A stretch of DNA of 29,416 nucleotides from Aequoribacter sp003520285 (GTDB lineage Bacteria; Pseudomonadota; Gammaproteobacteria; Pseudomonadales; Halieaceae): contig CAXAAR010000019.1 in assembly GCA_963966765.1 (NCBI GenBank), positions 1 through 29,416 on the forward strand. The letters run 5' to 3'. Positions within the stretch are counted from its first letter, which is position 1. Every line of letters starts with the position of its first letter. Under the pieces are notes generated by a model that saw only the letters and a program-made list of their open reading frames with translations, ran no database searches and was not told the DNA's origin. Made by a program: the position numbers and the translations under genes. Of the stretch, positions 1 to 8,069 are shown one piece after another.

Positions 1-1077
1 GCAACGGCGCCTGTGATTCGACAGTCACTGCTGACGGCCTCGGGCTACGATACGAATACGTGGCGGCGTTTGTGCGAAGAGATGTATTGGCAGGCGATCC
101 TCATTCCAGAGGCACATGAGGGGCTGGGACTGGGTGGTGTCGAAGCAATCGGTATTTTAGAGCGGATGGGGATGCGCTTATATAACGGTCCCTTCGCCTC
201 AACCGCTTTGGTGACGGCGGCGCTGCTGAAATACGGCAGCGATGAACAACAAGCGACCTATTTTGAGCGTTTGATGGCGGGAGAGACTGCGACATTGGGC
301 GTGATTGAGCAATCTCGCACCTGGTCCGCTGATGCAGTAACGGCAGTTGCAACCCCAACCGAGGGCGGCTTTCATTTGAGCGGACACTATCGTTTTGTGG
401 GCCATGGAAACAGTACCGATATCCTGTTGTTGGCTGCGCGTATCGAAGACGAGTTAGCGCTTTTCCTAGTCGATGGCACCGCAGATGGCATGGCGCGTCA
501 AAAGTCACCCACAATGGATCAAACCAGACCCTTGGCTGAAGTCACTTTAGATGGTGTCTTTGTCCCACAGGGCTGCGAGTTAGCTCGGGGCCTTGCCGCG
601 GTTGATGCACTTACAGCGATCATTGACGTTCTGCGCATTTTTACCGCTGCGGAACAACTGGGTGGTGCTCAGGCGAGTCTTGATATGAGCGTTGATTATG
701 TCAAAGAACGCGTTCAGTTTGGTCGCACTATCGCCTCGTTTCAGGCGATCAAGCATAAGTGTGCCGATATGATGTTAAAAGTAGAAGCCTCTCGTTCGAT
801 TGTGTATTTCGCCGCCTGTGCGATTGATGAATGGCTTGCTGGTCGTTACACCGATACGCAATTGGCCGAAGCGGCAAGTATGGCGAAAGCGTACTGCAGT
901 GATGCATTCTTTTTTGTTGCCGGTAGCGGAATTCAGCTTTTTGGTGGGGTGGGCATTACAGAAGAATACGATATTCAGCTGTATTTTAAGCGCGCCAAAG
1001 CTACCGAGAGCTTTTTGGGTGCGGCACCCGAGCACAAAGAGCGGGTTGCCGACCTCTTACTCACGGGGGTGTGTTGA
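1..1077 (+). CDS. Acyl-CoA dehydrogenase, 5'-truncated by window edge (steroid-type FadE/IpdE2-like)
   Basis: Flavin-dependent alpha,beta-dehydrogenation of an acyl-CoA. The frame is open from base 1 and the visible protein begins around where family members are already ~30 residues in (ASGYD..W..L motif, then PEAHEGLGLGG), so the true start lies upstream; the GTG at 13 is probably internal. The middle has the usual beta-barrel region (GVIEQSRTW), then RVQFGRTIASFQAIKHKCADM, and the C-terminal helix pair ends GGVGITEEYDIQLYFKRAKATE. It ends one base before the ATG of a second acyl-CoA dehydrogenase. Such adjacent, dissimilar pairs form heteromeric enzymes in steroid degradation (FadE/ChsE, IpdE1-IpdE2). 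With an IpdF-like gene next in the operon, I infer the IpdE2-type partner, but substrate is not readable from sequence alone. Confidence 0.85.
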   Translation, partial: ATAPVIRQSLLTASGYDTNTWRRLCEEMYWQAILIPEAHEGLGLGGVEAIGILERMGMRLYNGPFASTALVTAALLKYGSDEQQATYFERLMAGETATLGVIEQSRTWSADAVTAVATPTEGGFHLSGHYRFVGHGNSTDILLLAARIEDELALFLVDGTADGMARQKSPTMDQTRPLAEVTLDGVFVPQGCELARGLAAVDALTAIIDVLRIFTAAEQLGGAQASLDMSVDYVKERVQFGRTIASFQAIKHKCADMMLKVEASRSIVYFAACAIDEWLAGRYTDTQLAEAASMAKAYCSDAFFFVAGSGIQLFGGVGITEEYDIQLYFKRAKATESFLGAAPEHKERVADLLLTGVC

Positions 1078-1078
1078 A

Positions 1079-2272
1079 ATGAAGCTCACTTTTAGCGCAG
1101 AAGATGAGCAGTTTCGACAAGAGGTGGCCGATTGGCTTGAAGCCAATCTTTGCGGAGACTTTGAACCCATTCGATTTCGTGGTGGTCCCGGCGATGAACA
1201 CAGTTTTGTTGAAGAGCGTAAAGTGTGGGAGCAGGCCCTCGCCGAAGGCGGTTGGACAGCGATAGGCTGGCTCAAAGAATTTGGAGGCCGTGGCGCCAGT
1301 ATTGAACAGCAGGTGATCTTTAATGAAGAGTATGCCAGGGCTGGCGGGCCCGGCCGTGTCGGGCATATTGGCGAGACACTCACCGGCCCCACTTTGATTG
1401 CCTACGGCACGCAAGCGCAGTGCGATAAGTATTTGCCCGGTATTAAAGCGGGACGAGAGCTCTGGTGTCAGGGTTACTCTGAGCCCAGTGCTGGATCTGA
1501 TTTAGCGAATGTGAAAACGAAGGCACGCTTTGACGAGTCGTCCGGCAAGTGGCTGTTGAGTGGTCAAAAAGTATGGACCTCACTGGCGCATGAGTCGGAT
1601 TTCTGTTTTGTTATTGCGCGCACCGATCCCGAGAGTCAGGGGCAAAAAGGCCTTGGGTTTTTCCTGATGAAAATGGATCAACCTGGCGTTGCTATCCGGC
1701 CTATTCATCAGCTAACAGGGACGGCAGAGTTTAACGAAGTATTTTTGGACGAGGCCGTGTGTGATGCCGATGATATCGTAGGTGCGCCAGGCGATGGCTG
1801 GCGAGTTGCGATGGCGCTGCTCGGTTTTGAGCGCGGCGTATCCACCTTGGGTCAGCAAATGTTGTTTCAATCGGAACTGAATGAAATTGTCGCCTTGGCG
1901 AAGAATAACGGTGCCGCGCAAGATCCCATGATACGCCAGCGTCTCGCCGACGCGCATATTGGTTTAAAAATCATGCGCTATAACAGTATGCGCATGATGT
2001 CTGGTGGCGAGGACGGATCTCTGCAGAAAGAAGCCATGATCTATAAATTGTATTGGGCCAGTTGGCACCGTAACTTGGGCAAGCTGGCGATGGATGTTCT
2101 GGGTCCAGAAGCTGAGTTGTTAAGTGCAGAGCCCTATGAGCTGAGTCGATTGCAGTCTTTATTCCTGTTTACTCGTGCCGACACAATTTATGGTGGCACC
2201 AATCAAATCCAACGTAATTTAATTGCTGAACGCGCGTTGGACATGCCGAGAGAGCCGCGAGGCTCCCATTAA
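1079..2272 (+). CDS. Acyl-CoA dehydrogenase, full length (IpdE1/FadE30-like candidate)
   Basis: 397-residue acyl-CoA dehydrogenase. The ATG at 1079 sits one base after the upstream stop and gives the canonical N-terminus MKLTFSAEDEQFRQEV; an upstream in-frame extension is just antecedent-gene sequence. Visible marks: GWTAIGWLKEFGGRGAS, the FAD/substrate region YSEPSAGSDLANVKTKA, QKVWTSLAHESDFCFVIART, and the C-terminal YGGTNQIQRNLIAERAL. At the spot where medium-chain enzymes carry the catalytic Glu (Y-E-G-T) this protein has Gly (Y-G-G-T), so the base must be elsewhere, as in several long-chain, isovaleryl-type and steroid-type enzymes. Probably the partner subunit of the preceding gene. Its position just before an IpdF-like SDR mirrors fadE30-ipdF adjacency in actinobacterial cholesterol clusters; that parallel is inference. 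Confidence 0.9.
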   Translation: MKLTFSAEDEQFRQEVADWLEANLCGDFEPIRFRGGPGDEHSFVEERKVWEQALAEGGWTAIGWLKEFGGRGASIEQQVIFNEEYARAGGPGRVGHIGETLTGPTLIAYGTQAQCDKYLPGIKAGRELWCQGYSEPSAGSDLANVKTKARFDESSGKWLLSGQKVWTSLAHESDFCFVIARTDPESQGQKGLGFFLMKMDQPGVAIRPIHQLTGTAEFNEVFLDEAVCDADDIVGAPGDGWRVAMALLGFERGVSTLGQQMLFQSELNEIVALAKNNGAAQDPMIRQRLADAHIGLKIMRYNSMRMMSGGEDGSLQKEAMIYKLYWASWHRNLGKLAMDVLGPEAELLSAEPYELSRLQSLFLFTRADTIYGGTNQIQRNLIAERALDMPREPRGSH

Positions 2273-2285
2273 CAAAGGAATCTCT

Positions 2286-3074
2286 ATGTCGAAACAAGTA
2301 CCTGAGTATGTGCCGGGTCACAATTTGCTAGCCGACAAGGCGGTTTTGATTACCGCGGCGGCGGGTGCAGGCATTGGTTTTGCGGCTGCCCAAAAAGCCG
2401 TTGAAGAGGGTGCGCGTGCCTTGGTAATTAGTGATGTGCATGAAGGACGTCTGAGTCAAGCGGTCGAGACCCTACAGGGTTTAAATCCCGCCTGTAAGGT
2501 ATCGGGCGCACTCTGCAATGTCACCCAAGAAGCCGAGGTACAGGCGCTCATTGAGCATGCAGAGGAAGTCACAGGCGGCGTTGATGTTCTTATCAACAAT
2601 GCGGGTTTAGGCGGCACGCGGTTACTGGTAGACATGACAGATGAAGAATGGGATCGGGTGCTGGATATTACCCTCACCGGGACTATGCGAATGACGCGAG
2701 CTATGCTGCGTGTGATGCAGCCTCGGGGCCGCGGTGTCATCGTTAACAACGCCTCGGTTCTGGGGTGGCGAGCTCAAAAAGAGCAATGCCACTATGCCGC
2801 GGCCAAGGCTGGCGTAATGGCGCTCACACGCTGTGCCGCGCTTGAAGCTGCGGACTTTGGTATTCGGATCAATGCCGTGTCGCCAAGTATCGCGCTGCAT
2901 GCATTTCTAAAGAAGACGACACCGCCGGAATTGCTCGAGAAACTGGCAGAGAGAGAGGCTTTTGGACGTGCCGCCGAGGTTTGGGAAGTGGCGAATGTGA
3001 TGATTTTTCTGGCGTCTGATTACGCCAGTTATATGACAGGCGAGGTGCTGTCCGTGTCGAGCCAGCACCCCTAA
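2286..3074 (+). CDS. ipdF: Short-chain dehydrogenase, IpdF-like (steroid C/D-ring CoA-ester hydroxy dehydrogenase)
   Basis: 262-residue SDR. The ATG at 2286 follows AAAGGA with good spacing, and it overrides a longer open frame running into the upstream gene. Rossmann motif T23-A-A-A-G27-A-G29-I-G31, N104-N-A-G107, catalytic Ser157, Tyr170 and Lys174 (YAAAK). The N-terminal PGHNLL, the stretch VIVNNASVLGWRAQ, RINAVSPSIA and the extreme C-terminus SDYASYMTGEVLSVSSQHP match my memory of IpdF (Rv3559c type), the NAD-dependent enzyme acting on the hydroxylated indane-CoA intermediate of steroid rings C and D. Ends with a normal stop; a 94-base gap with a 7-bp hairpin (CAGGCGC/GCGCCTG, 3078-3105) separates it from the KstD-like gene. 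A generic SDR role cannot be excluded. Confidence 0.8.
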   Translation: MSKQVPEYVPGHNLLADKAVLITAAAGAGIGFAAAQKAVEEGARALVISDVHEGRLSQAVETLQGLNPACKVSGALCNVTQEAEVQALIEHAEEVTGGVDVLINNAGLGGTRLLVDMTDEEWDRVLDITLTGTMRMTRAMLRVMQPRGRGVIVNNASVLGWRAQKEQCHYAAAKAGVMALTRCAALEAADFGIRINAVSPSIALHAFLKKTTPPELLEKLAEREAFGRAAEVWEVANVMIFLASDYASYMTGEVLSVSSQHP

Positions 3075-3077
3075 AAA

Positions 3078-3105
3078 CAGGCGCGACTGTTTGAAAGGGC
3101 GCCTG
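3078..3105 (+). other. Intergenic hairpin between the SDR and KstD-like genes
   Basis: CAGGCGC (3078-3084) and GCGCCTG (3099-3105) form a perfect 7-bp stem with a 14-nt loop just past the SDR stop. No T-run follows, so it is more likely an mRNA-stability or processing element than a full terminator. Confidence 0.3.
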
Positions 3106-3168
3106 ATCCAAACGATGCGACAAGACGAGACAATAACAAAGTCAGGCGATTGATTGAGGGTAGAGGAT

Positions 3169-4878
3169 ATGGCAAGTCAACAGTGGGATAGATCCGTCGA
3201 CCTATTGGTAGTAGGTACTGGCAACGGTGGATTAACAGCGGCCGTCTGTAATTATGAGATGGGCACCAAAGACATTCTTGTGATCGACAAAGCCGATAAA
3301 GTCGGTGGCACCAGTTCCTCTTCAGGTGGCGGTATTTGGGTCCCTTGCAATCACTACGCACAAGAAGCTGGCGCCAGTGATTCACTTGACGAAGCGCGTG
3401 AGTATTTGCGGCAAACACTCGACGGTGAGGATGTGCCAGACGAGCTCATCGAGAGTTATCTCCAAAATGGCCCAAAGATGCTCCGATTCCTGCATGATAG
3501 AACGCCGGTTCGATACGAGTCTCTGGATCACTACCCTGATTATTACACCAATGTCCCTGGCGCTAAAGAGGGACACCGATCACTTGAGCCAGCGCCATTT
3601 ATGGCTTCTGAGCTTGGTGCTGACTATAAAAAATTACGCTACACCCACCACATGATGCGGATGTTTGGTGTTATCCACTTCACTCAGGTCGAGGCCCAGG
3701 TTTTGATGGTGCAAATGCCCGGCTGGATTAAGCTGCTGGGTAAAATGATCTGGGATTATATCTCTGACATTCCTTGGCGGCTTCGCACCCCTATCTCTCG
3801 TCGTTTATGCTGTGGTTCCGCAGGCGTTGGCCGGCTTTTCTTGAGTGTGAAACAACGTGATATCCCCATTGAGCTCAATACAGGGTTTAAAGATTTGGTG
3901 GTTGAAGAGGGTCGCGTGGTTGGCGCGGTCATTGAACAAGACGGCAAAGAGATCAGGGTCGAGGCGCGTAAAGCGGTGATCTTGGCCTCTGGCGGTTTTG
4001 AAAAAAATCAGGCCTTGCGTGAGCAGTATTTACCCGCCCCAACCAACACTGAATGGAGTGCCGGCGCCGAGACCAACCGGGGAGATGCTCTTATTGCTGG
4101 GTTGGGTCTGGGTGCTAAGACGCGTCTCCTGAATGGTGCTTGGTGGACTACCACTGTCTGCGTTCCAGGCGAGCCGCAGCCGCGATTAAGTATTATGGAA
4201 AAATCATTCCCCGGCTCTTGCGTGGTGAATAAAGCAGGTCGCCGATTTGCGAATGAATCGCAAAACTACATGGCGTTTCAAAAAGAGTTGTTCAAAGCAC
4301 ATACCGATGACAACCCATGTGCACCGGCCTATCATATTTTTGATGCCCGATTCCGACGGACCTATATCGCCGGTCCCCTCATGACCGCCGCCATGAAACC
4401 CGATTGGACCATCCCAAAATCATGGTTCGAGACGGGCTTTGTTGCAAAAGCATCCACGATTCGTGAGCTGGCTGAGACCTTGGGTATTGATCCCGACGGG
4501 CTAGAAGAGACGATTACCAAGATGAATCACTATGCGGCCACAGGCAAAGACGAAGAGTTTGGTCGGGGTGATTCCGCCTATGATCGCTACTATGCCGATC
4601 CGGCCATCAAGCCCAACCCCTGTTTGGCAACCATCGATGAAGCACCGTTTTATGCTATGCGTATTGATGCGGGAGATTTTGGCACTCTGGGTGGACTCGA
4701 TACCACCGTTGATGCTCAGGTTAAAGCAGAAGCGGGTGGTGTCATTGAGGGCCTTTACGCCGTTGGGAACTGTTCCGCAGCTTTATTACCTACCTATCCC
4801 GGCCCCGGTGCTACCTTGGGTCCGGCGATGACCATGGCGTATCAAGCCGCCAAACATATCAACCAATACAGTGATTAA
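3169..4878 (+). CDS. KstD-like FAD-dependent 3-ketosteroid dehydrogenase
   Basis: 569-residue FAD-dependent dehydrogenase of the 3-oxosteroid 1-dehydrogenase / fumarate-reductase flavoprotein family. The ATG at 3169 is preceded by GAGGG at 8 bases; an in-frame TTG five codons earlier is less likely. N-terminal dinucleotide fold G16-T-G18-N-G20-G21, then DKADKVGGTSSSSGGGIWVP binding FAD. A YPDYY segment lies in the region of the KstD Tyr119, and the C-terminal Y543-P-G-P-G547 reproduces the Tyr487/Gly491 pair that activates the 3-keto group in Rhodococcus KstD1; ATLGPAMTMAYQAA closes the FAD site. Length is closer to TesH-type enzymes than to the ~510-residue KstD1. It could be a delta-1 or a delta-4(5alpha) dehydrogenase. 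Neighbouring IpdF-like and acyl-CoA dehydrogenase genes support a steroid substrate. Confidence 0.8.
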   Translation: MASQQWDRSVDLLVVGTGNGGLTAAVCNYEMGTKDILVIDKADKVGGTSSSSGGGIWVPCNHYAQEAGASDSLDEAREYLRQTLDGEDVPDELIESYLQNGPKMLRFLHDRTPVRYESLDHYPDYYTNVPGAKEGHRSLEPAPFMASELGADYKKLRYTHHMMRMFGVIHFTQVEAQVLMVQMPGWIKLLGKMIWDYISDIPWRLRTPISRRLCCGSAGVGRLFLSVKQRDIPIELNTGFKDLVVEEGRVVGAVIEQDGKEIRVEARKAVILASGGFEKNQALREQYLPAPTNTEWSAGAETNRGDALIAGLGLGAKTRLLNGAWWTTTVCVPGEPQPRLSIMEKSFPGSCVVNKAGRRFANESQNYMAFQKELFKAHTDDNPCAPAYHIFDARFRRTYIAGPLMTAAMKPDWTIPKSWFETGFVAKASTIRELAETLGIDPDGLEETITKMNHYAATGKDEEFGRGDSAYDRYYADPAIKPNPCLATIDEAPFYAMRIDAGDFGTLGGLDTTVDAQVKAEAGGVIEGLYAVGNCSAALLPTYPGPGATLGPAMTMAYQAAKHINQYSD

Positions 4879-4881
4879 GCC

Positions 4882-5343
4882 ATGCTAGATTTAGAGTCGA
4901 TTGAGCTGATAAAGCAGTTAAAGGCCCGTTATTTCAGGTTTCTAGATACCGGCGATCAAGCTGGGTTAGAGACTATTTTTACAGAAGACGTGACCGCACG
5001 ATTCATTGGCGGTCATTACGACATTGATGTGGCCGGCAGAGCGAAACTCCTAAAGTTCTACGGCTATTCCTTTACCGATCAAAAGTTCGGCATGCACACG
5101 GGACACCACCCAGAGATTACGGTTCAGGGTGAGACAGCAACGGGCCTTTGGTATCTGCAGGATATTTTTATTAATTTGGAGGACAACACCACGGTAATGG
5201 GCTCGGCCCTGTATACAGATAAGTATGTTCGTATCAATGGTGACTGGCGGATCACTCACACCGCCTATGAACGACTGTGGGAAGAGATACATCCTCGATC
5301 TGCCGATATCCAGCTGTTGGTGCGACCCGTCAAGCCAAAGTAG
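4882..5343 (+). CDS. SnoaL/NTF2-fold protein
   Basis: 153 residues, start ATG three bases after the previous stop, so co-translated. The opening pattern (IELIKQLKARYFRFLDTGDQAGLETIFTEDV, given here only as its key parts IKQLKARYF and FTEDV), the following G..A...F and MHTGHHPEITV, and W-R-I-T-H-T-AYERLWEE near the end are typical of SnoaL_4 / NTF2-like proteins. Some of these are isomerases or dehydratases acting on ring ketones (delta-5-3-ketosteroid isomerase has the same fold); others are binding proteins. As last gene of a steroid-type operon, an isomerase or hydratase role on a steroid intermediate is possible, but the catalytic Asp/Tyr set cannot be assigned by eye. Confidence 0.75.
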   Translation: MLDLESIELIKQLKARYFRFLDTGDQAGLETIFTEDVTARFIGGHYDIDVAGRAKLLKFYGYSFTDQKFGMHTGHHPEITVQGETATGLWYLQDIFINLEDNTTVMGSALYTDKYVRINGDWRITHTAYERLWEEIHPRSADIQLLVRPVKPK

Positions 5344-5767
5344 ACGTGGCTGCTATCTAGCCTGGCATATTGAAATCTAAAAACGCACCGATAGGCGTCA
5401 GTGTCGGCCCTTGAGCGATGAGGCATCGAAGAGCAGCTTCGATACCTTTAATCTTGGCTTTAACGGCATTGGTGACCTTGAAGCCTAATTCGCCATTCAA
5501 TTAAGAGGTTTGCAGCGTTTCCTGCTCTGTGAAGAAAGCGGCAACGTGCAGCTTGGTAGCGTCACCAATCCTCGCTTTCATGCCACACTCATAGCTCGCG
5601 GCAGCCTAATTTCAAAACTCGAAGAGATTCACGATGTCTGTTCCACGACTTATGTTTTGGGCATTGATATCAGGTTTCATCAGGGAAAGTTGGCGGCTCT
5701 TAAACAGAGCGGCTAGTATTAGAGCCTGGCTGGGCGCATCAACATTGATTCATCGAGAGGGCAAAAC
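5344..5767. other. 424-base region without an intact gene
   Basis: No intact gene, terminator or strong promoter is visible after the SnoaL-like gene. A minus-strand frame from 5749 down to the TAG at 5357 (131 codons) has only three internal stops and a protein-like composition (segments such as GIEAALRCLIAQGPTLTPIGAFLDFN and ECGMKARIGDATKLHVAAFF, abbreviated). It may be a decayed gene whose family I do not recognise. A 68-codon + frame over the same bases has no family resemblance. GAGAGGG at 5755-5761 is a good ribosome site for the iorA remnant that follows. Confidence 0.4.
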
Positions 5768-5848
5768 ATGCAGTTAACGATCAACGGCGCGGTGCAGGTG
5801 ATTGATGTTGCAACCGATACTCCACTGCTTTTTGACTCGGAACGGTGA
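5768..5848 (+). pseudogene. 5' remnant of an iorA-like [2Fe-2S] subunit gene
   Basis: An ATG with a good upstream GAGAGGG opens MQLTINGAVQVIDV..TDTPLL and then hits TGA at 5846 after 26 codons. This is the hallmark N-terminus of small [2Fe-2S] subunits of xanthine-oxidase-family enzymes (IorA, isoquinoline 1-oxidoreductase alpha type: M.LTING....VDV..DTPLL). Normally ~150 residues with two Cys clusters follow; here homology stops after PLL and the downstream bases belong to an antisense SDR pseudogene. I read this as the left side of a deletion that removed the rest of iorA and presumably a molybdenum subunit gene. Confidence 0.65.
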
Positions 5849-6475
5849 ACAGGGCGCTACAGTATCAGGCACTTCGGTTTTTCCGGCATCGTCGACGGGG
5901 CCATTCTCTAGGTTATCGGCAACGAGCCCCGAGCTGGCTAATATAGGGGTATCTACTGGGCCCGGGCACAAAGTAGAAACACCGATGTTGGCACCTTGCT
6001 CCGCCAGCTCTTGTTGCAGCGTTTCAGTAATGCCGCGCACTGCCATCTTGGTTGCTGTGTAAGAGCCTAAGCCAGCACCCGAGATAAATGATGCGACTGA
6101 GCCTGTATTCACAATGTGCGCGTGGGATCCCTGTTCAATCATGTGTGGCACAAAAGCTAACAGGCCGTTCACCACGCCCATCAAGTTGACATTGACCACC
6201 ATGCCCGCGTTGTTGAAGAGTAAGTTGATGTGCCCAAACTGCTCGAATACCTCTTTCGCTAAGATCTGTAGTTGTGTCGCATCACTGACGTCTACCAGCC
6301 GGCAGAACACCTGCTCGTTAAATGCTTTAAGCTCGGGTTAGAGAGCGCTGAGTCCATTTTAATCTTTGTCGACCGCTATAACGATGTGACCGCGTTCGGC
6401 GGCAAATAAGGCGATAGCGCGGCCAATGCCGCTCGCAGCGCCGGTGACTACGGCAATGGGAGCAGTAATTGTCAT
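5825..6475 (-). pseudogene. Decayed short-chain dehydrogenase (SDR) gene
   Basis: Reading from an ATG at 6475 (minus): MTITAPIAVVTGAASGIGRA gives an intact Rossmann motif (TGAASGIG), followed by VIAVDKD, then TAA, six codons later a second TAA, both in the same frame, and then the frame stays open through VDVSDATQ, LLFNNAG, VNVNLMGVV, SVASFISGAGLGSYTATKMAVRG (Ser, Tyr, Lys present) and CPGPVDTPI. Between NNAG and VNVNLMG about 15-18 residues normal for the family are missing, an in-frame deletion. The C-terminus runs antisense across the iorA remnant at roughly 5825-5850, so the 3' end is lost. Stops plus two deletions make function very unlikely. Confidence 0.8.
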
Positions 6476-6554
6476 GAAGTCCTCGTTAGATTATTTTGTG
6501 TGCCCGACACTCTAGCCTGTTCACGATAGCGGAATCAGTCTATTGAACTTTGAG

Positions 6555-6578
6555 CCTCTACGCCAAATAGCGTAGAGG
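6555..6578. repeat. Perfect 8-bp inverted repeat
   Basis: CCTCTACG (6555-6562), eight-base loop, CGTAGAGG (6571-6578). It lies between the SDR pseudogene start and the 3' end of the aldehyde dehydrogenase gene. There is no T-run on either strand, so a terminator role is doubtful; it could be a leftover operator or a weak terminator of the minus-strand operon. Confidence 0.35.
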
Positions 6579-6628
6579 GTGCTGGACGAAGGCTTCGATC
6601 GTCTGGCGTATCACTAGTTGCGCCATAT

Positions 6629-6652
6629 CCGAGCCTCAGGAATCAGGCTCGG
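6629..6652. repeat. Perfect 8-bp inverted repeat over the aldehyde dehydrogenase stop codon
   Basis: CCGAGCCT (6629-6636), eight-base loop, AGGCTCGG (6645-6652). In the minus direction it covers the last codons and stop of the aldehyde dehydrogenase. It is preceded, not followed, by Ts on that strand, so it is not a classical intrinsic terminator, but it could protect the 3' end of the mRNA. Confidence 0.35.
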
Positions 6653-8066
6653 AAAAAATCCTAACGTCTGCTGGCTCGGCCATCTGACGTAACAATGCTC
6701 GTTTGCGCAGGAATCGCGTCATTCCCGCAACACCCATGCGAGAGCCTCCCATTCCTGAGAGTTTAAAACTGTTCTTTTCTACATCATTTACGACGCCAGT
6801 CAAAGACGCGTCATTGATACTTATGCCGCCAGCGTCGATTCGGCTTGCAATGTAGTCACAGGTATGGGGGTTGTCGGAGAATACCGCACCCGACAAACCA
6901 AACTCACTGTCATTGGCAAGTTCTATGACTTTATCCACAGAGCTAAATGTCATGATGGGAATGATAGGGCCAAAGGTCTCTTCGCGCATAATTTTCATCT
7001 GATGATTGACTTCGGTAATCACGGTAGGCGGGTACCATGTGCCGCCTTTAACTAAAGGAGCACCACCTCTAAGAACCGTGGCGCCCTGCGCTGTGGCATC
7101 ATCGACTTGAGATTGGATGGTCTGTACTTGCTTGCTGAAGATAAGTGGTGCGATGTCTCCGCCCGTCTTGTGATCGCAGGTCAATGTGAGCTTGTCGACT
7201 TGTGTTAGAACTTCATTCAGAAATTTGCCGTAAATATCTTCGTGTACATAAATTCGTTCCAGCGATTGGCAGGCTTGGCCGGTCATGCCTAAGGCGCTAC
7301 GTAAAATGGCGCGTGTCGCAAGCTCTATATTGGCATCAGGCATCACAATCGCGGGGTCTTTACCGCCCAGTTCTAAAAAGGCGGGAATAAACCTTGTCGC
7401 GGCATGCTGAGCCACTTTGCGACCCGTGGCGACACTGCCGGTGAAACAGATAGCGTCGACGTGGTCGATAATAGCGCCCCCAGTCTCGGGTCCGCCGGTA
7501 ACGATATGAAAAACCTTAGCAATCGCAGGGACGTCATTAATAGCTCGTTGCAAAGGTTCAATGAACCTAGGCGTTACCTCTGAGGGTTTGAGCAAAACCG
7601 AGCACCCGGCAGCCAAAGCGGCCATACCATCCAAGAAGGGCAATAGCAGAGGAACGTTCCAAGGACTAATAATTCCCACCACCGAATACGGCACATAGAG
7701 ATGTCGGTAGGCCACAGTAGGCACTTGTCTCGAGACCCCTTCACTCGCCAACCCTTCAAAAGCAATGGTGCATTGCGTGCTCCAATGTCTGGCAATGTAC
7801 ACGCTGATCGAAGCCTCTAAAGCTGAGAAGGTGGTGCGGCCGGTGTCCTCTGCTAGAGCGTTACTTAATGCCTGTTGGTGCATCTCGAGTGCATCGGCGA
7901 ACTTGCCAATAATAGCGCCGCGTTCAGCGGCAGTGCGGTTTGACCAGCTGAGCTGCGCGTCACGCAGGGCGGCGGCGACAATACTAATTTCGTCTGGGCC
8001 CATATCAGGGATGTGGTAATCGATCAAACCTGTTTTAGGGTTGCGCACATCAATCATGTTATTCAT
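6636..8066 (-). CDS. NAD(P)-dependent aldehyde dehydrogenase
   Basis: 476 residues, usual ALDH length; oxidises an aldehyde to the acid in the cytoplasm. Catalytic Asn137 (SPWNVP), Glu232 (LELGGKDPAIV) and Cys266 (GQACQSLERIYV) are all present, plus NAD-fold FTGSVATGRKV and the C-terminal EETFGPIIP and SGMGGSRMG. It is last in a minus-strand operon: stop of the HMG-CoA-lyase-like gene is at 8070, start ATG at 8066, with AGGTAAGG overlapping that stop as ribosome site. Looks most like the medium/long-chain or coniferyl-type branch; the aldehyde substrate cannot be named from sequence. Confidence 0.93.
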   Translation of the reverse strand: MNNMIDVRNPKTGLIDYHIPDMGPDEISIVAAALRDAQLSWSNRTAAERGAIIGKFADALEMHQQALSNALAEDTGRTTFSALEASISVYIARHWSTQCTIAFEGLASEGVSRQVPTVAYRHLYVPYSVVGIISPWNVPLLLPFLDGMAALAAGCSVLLKPSEVTPRFIEPLQRAINDVPAIAKVFHIVTGGPETGGAIIDHVDAICFTGSVATGRKVAQHAATRFIPAFLELGGKDPAIVMPDANIELATRAILRSALGMTGQACQSLERIYVHEDIYGKFLNEVLTQVDKLTLTCDHKTGGDIAPLIFSKQVQTIQSQVDDATAQGATVLRGGAPLVKGGTWYPPTVITEVNHQMKIMREETFGPIIPIMTFSSVDKVIELANDSEFGLSGAVFSDNPHTCDYIASRIDAGGISINDASLTGVVNDVEKNSFKLSGMGGSRMGVAGMTRFLRKRALLRQMAEPADVRIFSEPDS

Positions 8067-8069
8067 GCC

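Noticed and set aside
13..1077. GTG at 13 as true start of the first acyl-CoA dehydrogenase
   Set aside because: The frame is open to base 1 and the family has ~30 more N-terminal residues, so the gene continues outside the window.
5510..5716. 68-codon + strand open frame as a gene
   Set aside because: No ribosome site or recognisable motif, and it overlaps a decayed minus-strand frame.
5774..6310. Intact short SDR gene starting at 6310
   Set aside because: The upstream in-frame Rossmann motif beyond two stops, and the missing NNAG-VNVNL segment, show it is part of a larger broken gene.
6629..6652. Intrinsic terminator for the aldehyde dehydrogenase operon
   Set aside because: The stem is perfect but the T-run lies on the wrong side for the minus strand.
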